In this document: positions 51,973 through 57,516 of the stretch, one piece after another
How the letters are laid out: each line of letters opens with the position of its first letter
How positions within the stretch are numbered: position 1 is the stretch's first letter
Source of the DNA: Methanarcanum sp963640855
GTDB taxonomy: Archaea; Thermoplasmatota; Thermoplasmata; Methanomassiliicoccales; Methanomethylophilaceae
NCBI GenBank assembly: GCA_963640855.1
Contig: CAVIAJ010000008.1
Location: 1-57,516, forward strand
Direction of reading: 5' to 3'
DNA: 57,516 nt
Position numbers and translations under genes: made by a program
Notes under the pieces: model-generated
Told to the model about the DNA's origin: nothing
Seen by the model: only the letters and a program-made list of their open reading frames with translations
The model's database searches: none

Positions 51973-53622
51973 TTAGGCTTTTGCCTTAATGTATTTGTCG
52001 GCGTACTGTGAGAGGTTGCTCTCGAGGTAACCGATTGCAGGCATAACCATGTTGGATTTGATCTGCTCAGGCTTGACGTAAGGCTTGCCGTATGCATCCC
52101 AGTCAATCCATCTGCTCTCGAAGAGCTGTTTCTGCTCTGCAGAGAGTTTGTCAAGGTCCACGTTGTAACCGTTACCTGCGATACTGTAGTACGATGCCTG
52201 GTTTGCAGGGTCGTTGAACAGGTTCGCAACAACGATTGCTCCGTAGGGGTTGGGTGTGTGTTCCATAAGGAAGAGTCCGCACCTGTTGGAGCATGTGGTC
52301 TCGGGAGCGTATACTCCGATGTCTGCTGCATACATGTATGTCCTGTTGGCAAGTGTCTCAGTGGAGTTCAGAGCAATCATGATTGTAGAGCTGTCGAAAT
52401 CCTTCTGTGTTGTGTCGTTGTTACCGACGAGTGTCTGGTTAGGTGTTGTGACAGCACCTGTTGTTCCGGTCAGTGCCTTGTTCCAGTAGGGTGCTGTGTC
52501 ATTGAGGTATGCCCTGATATAGGGTATCTGCTCACCGTATTTGTCTGCGGTTGTACCGTTTGCACAGATCTTCTCGTTGATGTATGCCATGTATGTTGCT
52601 TTGTCCTTTGCGTAATCGCCGGTGTATTTACCTTTGAGGTCTCCGCTCCAGACATCTGCCTGTTTATCAGTGCATGCAATCCATGAGTCACCGTTGGATG
52701 CGAGTTCGTACACCATAGCTTCGAGGATCAGCTGAACGTGGAAGTTAGCTTCTCCTGTTGCCGAAGGAAGATAGAACTGTTCCTGATAAATCTTGGACCA
52801 GGAGTTGAGCTCAGTGTAGTTGTGGGGAAGTCCGTAATAGACTTTTGCATTTGTGTCCTGGTTTGCAACACGGTATGCTCTGACACTGTCAAAGGCGTAT
52901 GTCTTTGAAGCATCGATGTCCGCAACTGCCGTGCTCTTGTCGAGTGTAACTCCGGTAGCCTCGGTTGTGACTGCAACAGTCTTCACGGTCTTTCCGTCAA
53001 CACTGGTAATCTTAACCTCGTTCCATGCAATGTCTGCGTCGTTGAACGCTTTGTTGTAGACAAATGATGTTGTGCTTCCGGAGAACGGAGCAACTGAAGA
53101 AACACTCCTGTTGTATGTGCCTTCACCGTAAACCGACTCGTATGCGGCTTTCCATGACTCGTCTGCAAGTCCGTCTGAGTACTTCATGTTGGGCATCTTG
53201 GATTCCCAGTCGCCCTGAAGAATCAGGCTGTTCTTGTTACCGTCATAGTTGATGAGGTTGACATAGTTGGATGCTCTTCCCCAAAGGAAATCGTAAGAAA
53301 TCTTTCCTGAGGTGGTAAATTCCTTAATTGCACTTGCATCGGTTGCATATCCGACACATGACAAGTTAATGTCATACAATTCTTTAGCCTGGGGAACGAT
53401 AACATCGTTGAACCATTTCATACAGGGCTGGTCGAAGTAGAATGCAATGGCAACATCCGTTCCCTTTGCTTTCTCTACGATTTCGTCCCACGTCATATCT
53501 GCTAAGTTGTCGTGGCTCTTGTTGCCGCCGTTGTTATTGTTGCTTACAACAACTGCGACCCCTGCAATCACAAGGATTGCGACTACGGCAACTGCAATGA
53601 GTGCCTTTGGATCCTTAATCAT
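51973..53622 (-). CDS. ABC importer substrate-binding protein (YnjB-like)
   Basis: The 549-residue protein has an N-terminal membrane anchor (residues 8-27, AVAVVAILVIAGVAVVV) followed by a low-complexity SNNNNGGNKS linker, so it is tethered outside the membrane. The solute-binding domain starts WDEIVEKAKGTDVAIAFYF and has the DFLWG and ANLFNDP segments seen in YnjB-type and iron/polyamine-type binding proteins. At 549 residues it is longer than the usual ~390; the extra mass is in the middle (about 180-420). Substrate unknown. Promoter: AT-rich sequence at about 53650-53690. Confidence 0.85.
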   Translation of the reverse strand: MIKDPKALIAVAVVAILVIAGVAVVVSNNNNGGNKSHDNLADMTWDEIVEKAKGTDVAIAFYFDQPCMKWFNDVIVPQAKELYDINLSCVGYATDASAIKEFTTSGKISYDFLWGRASNYVNLINYDGNKNSLILQGDWESKMPNMKYSDGLADESWKAAYESVYGEGTYNRSVSSVAPFSGSTTSFVYNKAFNDADIAWNEVKITSVDGKTVKTVAVTTEATGVTLDKSTAVADIDASKTYAFDSVRAYRVANQDTNAKVYYGLPHNYTELNSWSKIYQEQFYLPSATGEANFHVQLILEAMVYELASNGDSWIACTDKQADVWSGDLKGKYTGDYAKDKATYMAYINEKICANGTTADKYGEQIPYIRAYLNDTAPYWNKALTGTTGAVTTPNQTLVGNNDTTQKDFDSSTIMIALNSTETLANRTYMYAADIGVYAPETTCSNRCGLFLMEHTPNPYGAIVVANLFNDPANQASYYSIAGNGYNVDLDKLSAEQKQLFESRWIDWDAYGKPYVKPEQIKSNMVMPAIGYLESNLSQYADKYIKAKA

Positions 53623-53784
53623 AATAATCCCATGGGCGGAATCGTTTATGTAATTATTTAATTATTTCAGTTTTACATGCAATAAATATCCTCGTTAAAC
53701 AAAGACATACGTCTGTAAAATGTAACAAAGTTGCACTTTTTATAAGATAATGTATCGAATTGTTTTCTGTAAACTAATAACCGT

Positions 53785-54999
53785 GTGAAACAATCCGAGC
53801 ATGCTGTGAATATCGAAACCGACAATACTGACAAAATCGGAAACTCATTTTCCGTCGGAATGTCATTGTTTATATCAAACGATGCTATGCAGATGTTCAT
53901 GAACGGAACCGGCAGAACAAGAATGCTCGTCCTCGGAGGGTATCTCGGAGCGGGTAAAACTACATTGGCGGTCAACATTGCGAGATCACTCAAAGAAAGA
54001 AGGGACAAATCCGTCTCGATTATCATGAACGATCAGGGCGATGTGTTGGTCGACACCGAATATTCCAAAGACGCCGGATTCGACACACGCGACATTATGG
54101 GCGGATGTTTCTGTACCAATTTCGATAAGTTTGTATCGAGCGCAAGAACATTGGTCACAACCGGAAAACCCGATGTCATCATCGCCGAACCCATCGGCAC
54201 ATCGACAAACATCATGAGTTCCGTCGTAGCACCTATGAGATCTTTACATCCGGATGAATTCAGTGTCGCACCGTTTACGGTTGTTGTAGACTGTGTCAGA
54301 GCATTGGACATTCTTACCGAGAAGGAAAACAGAACCGGAGAAACAGTCGACATCATTCCCGCACATCAGATCAGAGAAGCGGAAGTGGTCATCCTTTCCA
54401 AAACCGATTTGGTTAATGAAGATACTATCAAGAAAGTAAAGGAAGCCGTCCTGAAAGTACTGCCCGGAATAAGAATCATCGAATCGTCATCCGTCGACCT
54501 CAGGAACATGAATGAAATTATGGATTTGATTCTTTCCGACGAAGTCAGTACCAAAGCGCCTACGGGTGAACAGAACAAAGGATTTGCATTCGAAAAGGCA
54601 AAGTTGGGATGGTATTCCGGTACATTCGACCTTACTCCGAAATACGACGTCGATATGTATTCTCTTGAAACCGACATCATGCGCGGCATAGCAAAAGAAT
54701 ACGGTTCCAAATCCATCGTTCACGTTAAGGTGTTGGTGGAATCTCCTGAATCCGCAGCGAAGATGTCCCTTGTCGAGGAAACAATGCAGGTCGACGGAAT
54801 CTACGGTTCCAGGTACATCAAAACACCCGGAAAACTCGTACTCAACGCAAGAGTCGTTTCCCCTCCGAAGAGACTTGAGAGCACTATGAGGGCCTTAATC
54901 GATGACATGGTTAAGAAATATCCCATGGAACTGAAGATTACGGGTGAGAAGTGTTTCACACCGAAACCCGAATCCCCGTCGCATTTCTTCTTCGAATGA
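53785..54999 (+). CDS. CobW-family G3E GTPase
   Basis: The 404-residue protein has Walker A GGYLGAGKTT (residues 51-60), Walker B AEPIGTS near 134-140, and the specificity motif LSKTDLV near 198. The usual CxCC metal motif of CobW proteins is changed to GGCFCTN (107-112), keeping two cysteines. A C-terminal CobW-like domain follows and the protein ends with FFFE. G3E GTPases help load metals or corrinoids. The start is GTG at 53785, about 40 bases after a TTTTATAAG box. It is divergent from the importer operon. Confidence 0.87.
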   Translation: MKQSEHAVNIETDNTDKIGNSFSVGMSLFISNDAMQMFMNGTGRTRMLVLGGYLGAGKTTLAVNIARSLKERRDKSVSIIMNDQGDVLVDTEYSKDAGFDTRDIMGGCFCTNFDKFVSSARTLVTTGKPDVIIAEPIGTSTNIMSSVVAPMRSLHPDEFSVAPFTVVVDCVRALDILTEKENRTGETVDIIPAHQIREAEVVILSKTDLVNEDTIKKVKEAVLKVLPGIRIIESSSVDLRNMNEIMDLILSDEVSTKAPTGEQNKGFAFEKAKLGWYSGTFDLTPKYDVDMYSLETDIMRGIAKEYGSKSIVHVKVLVESPESAAKMSLVEETMQVDGIYGSRYIKTPGKLVLNARVVSPPKRLESTMRALIDDMVKKYPMELKITGEKCFTPKPESPSHFFFE

Positions 55000-55090
55000 A
55001 ACTTACGTCGGACTGTGTCCGTCACAGTCCGACATCTCTTTTACTCCCGAAAGGGAAAATATAATATCGCTTATCGTCACTGGCTCATCC

Positions 55091-55684
55091 GTGAAGAGAA
55101 AGGAGTTGGAGATGAAATTACAGCGCGTGGCACCCTTCAGGGAACCTGTTGCTTCGCTGGAACAGTATCCCACCCCTTCAACAATCGCATCAGACATTCT
55201 CTTTTCCGCATACGCATCCGGAGATGTTCTTGACAAAACGGTAAACGATCTCGGATGCGGAACGGGAATATTCGCAATCGGTGCGAAATTATTGGGCGCG
55301 GAAACGGTAAGAGGGTACGACATCTCATCTTCCGCACTGAAAACCGCAGAAGAAAACGCTTCAAACCTCAATGTAAATATCGAACTCACCGAATGCGATA
55401 TTTCGAAAGTGAACGAAAAAGCAGACACAACGTTCATGAACCCTCCGTTCGGATGTCAGAACAAACGTGCCGACAGACCCTTCCTCGACAAAGCGATGGA
55501 ACTTTCCGATTCTGTATATTCAATTCACATGGCCGAGACAATAGACTTCCTGAAAGAATATGTCGAAGCATCCGGAAGGGAAATAGTCGCGTGCGCGACC
55601 TATAAGTATAATATCCCGCACACATTCACCTTTCACAGGAAAGAAAAAAAAGAGGTTGACATAATCGTTGTCAACGTAAGATAA
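55091..55684 (+). CDS. METTL5-like N6-adenine RNA methyltransferase
   Basis: The 197-residue protein matches the archaeal METTL5 group: KRKELEMKLQRVAPF at the start, LEQYPTPSTIASDIL, the SAM site NDLGCGTGIFAIGA near 51-64, and the catalytic NPPFG motif near 120. Eukaryotic METTL5 modifies 18S rRNA. The start is GTG at 55091, which agrees with the family's KKELE start and sits about 28 bases after a AATATAATA box. Confidence 0.87.
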   Translation: MKRKELEMKLQRVAPFREPVASLEQYPTPSTIASDILFSAYASGDVLDKTVNDLGCGTGIFAIGAKLLGAETVRGYDISSSALKTAEENASNLNVNIELTECDISKVNEKADTTFMNPPFGCQNKRADRPFLDKAMELSDSVYSIHMAETIDFLKEYVEASGREIVACATYKYNIPHTFTFHRKEKKEVDIIVVNVR

Positions 55685-55694
55685 GAGTGATTTT

Positions 55695-56258
55695 ATGAGT
55701 GAAAACAAAGAAGTGTTCCCCGGAGACGAAGTCGCAATTGAAGAAGAATACATGGCATCCGAAGGGACATTCGCAAAGGACGGTGTCGTTTACGCCGCAC
55801 AGATCGGTACACTCGTCCTCGACGATGACGAATGCATCGCCAAAGTCATATCTCCCAACCCCCCGAACGTACTGAAAATCGGAGATATTGTATACGCTTC
55901 AATCGGAGACATAAGAAAAACCATGGCAACCGCCAATGTACTTGCCAAAGACGGCACATGCAGAAGGATCGGAAGCGAAACATACGGAACAATCCACGTA
56001 TCGAAAATATCGCCTGATTACACAGACGATGTTTCCAAAGAACTCAGAAAGGGAGACCTCGTCAGAGCGATGGTTACGGGCGTAAAACCCTCACTTCAGC
56101 TCACAACAAAGGACGCACACCTCGGCGTAATCCGCTCATACTGCGGTAAGTGCAAAACGGAACTCGACAGAAAGGGAAAACAGCTCTACTGCCCCAAGTG
56201 CAACCGCAACTCATACAGAAAACTCGCCGACGATTACGGCGACGTTGTGATCGAATGA
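55695..56258 (+). CDS. csl4: Exosome complex subunit Csl4
   Basis: The 187-residue RNA-binding cap subunit of the exosome, alternative to Rrp4. It has an N-terminal domain (FPGDEVAIEEEY), a central S1 domain and a C-terminal zinc ribbon (CGKCKTE ... CPKCNRN). Csl4 links the exosome to the DnaG-like subunit. It lies 25 kb from rrp4-rrp41-rrp42, next to METTL5-like as in several archaea. Confidence 0.94.
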   Translation: MSENKEVFPGDEVAIEEEYMASEGTFAKDGVVYAAQIGTLVLDDDECIAKVISPNPPNVLKIGDIVYASIGDIRKTMATANVLAKDGTCRRIGSETYGTIHVSKISPDYTDDVSKELRKGDLVRAMVTGVKPSLQLTTKDAHLGVIRSYCGKCKTELDRKGKQLYCPKCNRNSYRKLADDYGDVVIE

Positions 56259-56413
56259 CCTCAGAGGAAGACCTCCAAAGACAGATTGATTCCCTGAAAC
56301 GGGAAGTAGCAAGTCTGAAGGAATTCGTCAGAGCGCTCTACGGTATGATAACCGAAGAAGAGGAAGACGACGAATACACAGGCGGAATAGAGGTCGGAAG
56401 GTACAACACATGA
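56255..56413 (+). CDS. Small coiled-coil hypothetical protein
   Basis: A 52-residue acidic protein, starting at an ATG that overlaps the csl4 stop (ATGA) and ending with a stop overlapped by the next ATG. DLQRQIDSLKREVASLKEF forms clear heptads; an acidic EEEEDDEY stretch follows. The double overlap supports translation in this operon. No family recognised. Confidence 0.65.
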   Translation: MTSEEDLQRQIDSLKREVASLKEFVRALYGMITEEEEDDEYTGGIEVGRYNT

Positions 56414-57036
56414 AGCTTGTCTCACTCCTGTCCGGAGGTATCGACTCCCCTGCAGCATCATACGTCATGGCGATGCAGGGTGCGGAAATCATTCTTCTCC
56501 ATATGAACAACGGATGTTATGCGGATGAAAAAGAATTGGATAAGGTCAAAAAGATTGCTTCGAGACTCTCCGAAGTGACAGGACAGGAGATGCCGTTATA
56601 CTCTTTCGATCACGAGACAAACCAAACCGTAATTCACGAAAAATGTGAAAATTCCTACCAGTGTGTTTTCTGCAAAAGAACAATGCAGCACGTAGCGAGG
56701 GAATTCGCAAAACTCCGCGGCTGCTCCGGCATCGTAATGGGGGATTCTCTGGGACAGGTGGCTTCGCAGACTCTCAGAAACATTATGGCCGAAGGCTACA
56801 ATCTCAATTTCCCGATTGTCCGTCCGTTCATAGGAATGGATAAACTGGAAATTATAGACATAGCGCAGAAAATCGGAACGTATGAGCTCTCTATCCTGCC
56901 TACGGCGGGATGCGGAATCGTTCCGGTAAAACCCGTAACCGAAGCCACGATAGAGAAAGTAACGGCTATGCAGTCGAAATTCGATTTCGATAAAATGATT
57001 GCCGACTGCGTAGCATCGGCCGAACGCATTCAGTAA
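56410..57036 (+). CDS. ThiI-like PP-loop sulfurtransferase domain protein (no THUMP)
   Basis: The 208-residue protein is the PP-loop ATP pyrophosphatase part of ThiI: LLSGGIDSPAA (residues 6-16), QCVFCKRTM near 84, GDSLGQVASQTL near 112 and GCGIVPVKP near 167. Full-length ThiI, which makes 4-thiouridine at tRNA position 8, has N-terminal NFLD and THUMP domains and is about twice as long; they are absent here. It may work with a separate THUMP protein. Cysteines at 84/87 and 168 could be catalytic. Confidence 0.87.
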   Translation: MKLVSLLSGGIDSPAASYVMAMQGAEIILLHMNNGCYADEKELDKVKKIASRLSEVTGQEMPLYSFDHETNQTVIHEKCENSYQCVFCKRTMQHVAREFAKLRGCSGIVMGDSLGQVASQTLRNIMAEGYNLNFPIVRPFIGMDKLEIIDIAQKIGTYELSILPTAGCGIVPVKPVTEATIEKVTAMQSKFDFDKMIADCVASAERIQ

Positions 57037-57305
57037 TATCTTCCGCGGTTGAATGCGTAACAGGTGGCGATTTCTTCATCGCTGTACAGCATATCCATCG
57101 TTACTCTGTTGATATACATCGCCTGAACTGCGGAAATATACAGAACATAATCGCCGATTGGGATCATGCAGTCGTTCTTCTTCGGAGGCTTGACGGTAAT
57201 CGGTACGAGTGCGGGTCCCGAACATGCAGTACATACACGGAAATCCTGTTTCTGATCGAGAATATATTTCTTGACGTCATCATCGACTTCGATATTCCAA
57301 GCCAT
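57030..57305 (-). CDS. Conserved hypothetical protein with CTAC motif
   Basis: A 91-residue protein that I cannot name. It has CTACSGPALVPITVKPPK near residues 25-42, then CMIPIGDYVLYISAVQAMYINRV. The pattern looks like a small conserved methanogen protein rather than random sequence. The ATG at 57305 is chosen because an ATATTTATC box near 57326-57340 (minus strand) gives a leaderless start; an ATG at 57323 is the alternative. Its 3' end overlaps the ThiI-like gene by seven bases. Confidence 0.65.
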   Translation of the reverse strand: MAWNIEVDDDVKKYILDQKQDFRVCTACSGPALVPITVKPPKKNDCMIPIGDYVLYISAVQAMYINRVTMDMLYSDEEIATCYAFNRGRYY

Positions 57306-57461
57306 AGACCGATGATACAACAATATGATAAATATTCTGGCATTTCCGATTTATTAAAATGAGCCAGATTCAAAGTTGATTTATCAATTATACGATTTGA
57401 AGATGGACAAACTATTTAATATGGGTCATATCAGTCTAGCTAACGGCCATATTCTATGGTC

Positions 57462-57516
57462 TACTGTGTTCGGCAATTCTGGTAGGTAACTTCTTTTGAT
57501 TTGTTCTGCGGGTATT
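57462..57516. repeat. Right copy of the 55-bp terminal inverted repeat
   Basis: It is an exact reverse complement of 1-55. Just inside it, GGCCATA ... TATGGTC at 57444-57460 forms a near-perfect dyad that is not shared with the left end, and an AAACTATTTAATATG box near 57410-57422 points outwards. Read inward, the repeat's open frame continues as ...NTVDHRIWPLARLI before a stop, different from the left copy. Confidence 0.9.

Overview
The window reads as a contig from a gut- or sediment-type archaeon of the order Methanomassiliicoccales (class Thermoplasmata, obligately hydrogen-dependent methylotrophic methanogens). The assignment rests on several features seen together: an mvhADG hydrogenase operon led by a duplicated-domain HdrA, an orphan 16S rRNA gene with no 23S beside it, archaeal information-processing operons, TATA-box promoters with many leaderless starts, and near-total avoidance of TAG stop codons (one in 62 genes), as expected where UAG is read as pyrrolysine. 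No pyl genes, corrinoid proteins or mcr genes lie in the window, so the order-level call is an inference.

Left third (1-24.5 kb): a DUF61 protein and a divergent nifB-like gene; a short bacterial-type alanyl-tRNA synthetase next to tRNA-Ala; the str operon (rps12-rps7-fusA-tuf-rps10, minus strand); aIF2-beta with a MiaB-like tRNA methylthiotransferase; tRNA-Gln; the 16S rRNA gene with a recognisable leader-trailer processing helix; tRNA-Ser; a run of housekeeping genes (phosphoesterases, rps8e, srp19, nnrD); and the energy operon hdrA-mvhD-mvhG-mvhA.

Middle (24.8-37.6 kb): the archaeal exosome/proteasome superoperon (membrane RING-like protein, rnp2, psmA, SBDS, rrp4, rrp41, rrp42, rpl37Ae, rpoP, Pcc1, pfdB), then a Nim-like flavoprotein, a surface transglutaminase with InlB-type repeats, a DHH phosphoesterase, tyrS and a TctA-like membrane protein.

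Right part (36-57.5 kb) is the accessory section. An aldehyde dehydrogenase with a displaced catalytic cysteine and a DUF3793 gene diverge from one TATA box flanked by two identical-type palindromes. Three uroporphyrinogen-decarboxylase-fold methyltransferase paralogues, all with an unusual HPHG / CSCS metal-site signature, are interspersed with a thioredoxin-fold protein, a miniature G3E GTPase, an ABC exporter, a MORN-repeat protein, two ArsR-type regulators, a radical SAM / DUF5714 / radical SAM operon, a C_GCAxxG_C_C protein, and a YnjBCD-like ABC importer followed by a CobW-family GTPase. I regard this as the best candidate for an undescribed methyl-transfer or metal-cofactor system. The window closes with METTL5-like, csl4 and ThiI-like genes.

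The first and last 55 bases are perfect reverse complements of each other; the contig is bounded by two inverted copies of one repeat, either a mobile-element end or a graph-assembly boundary.
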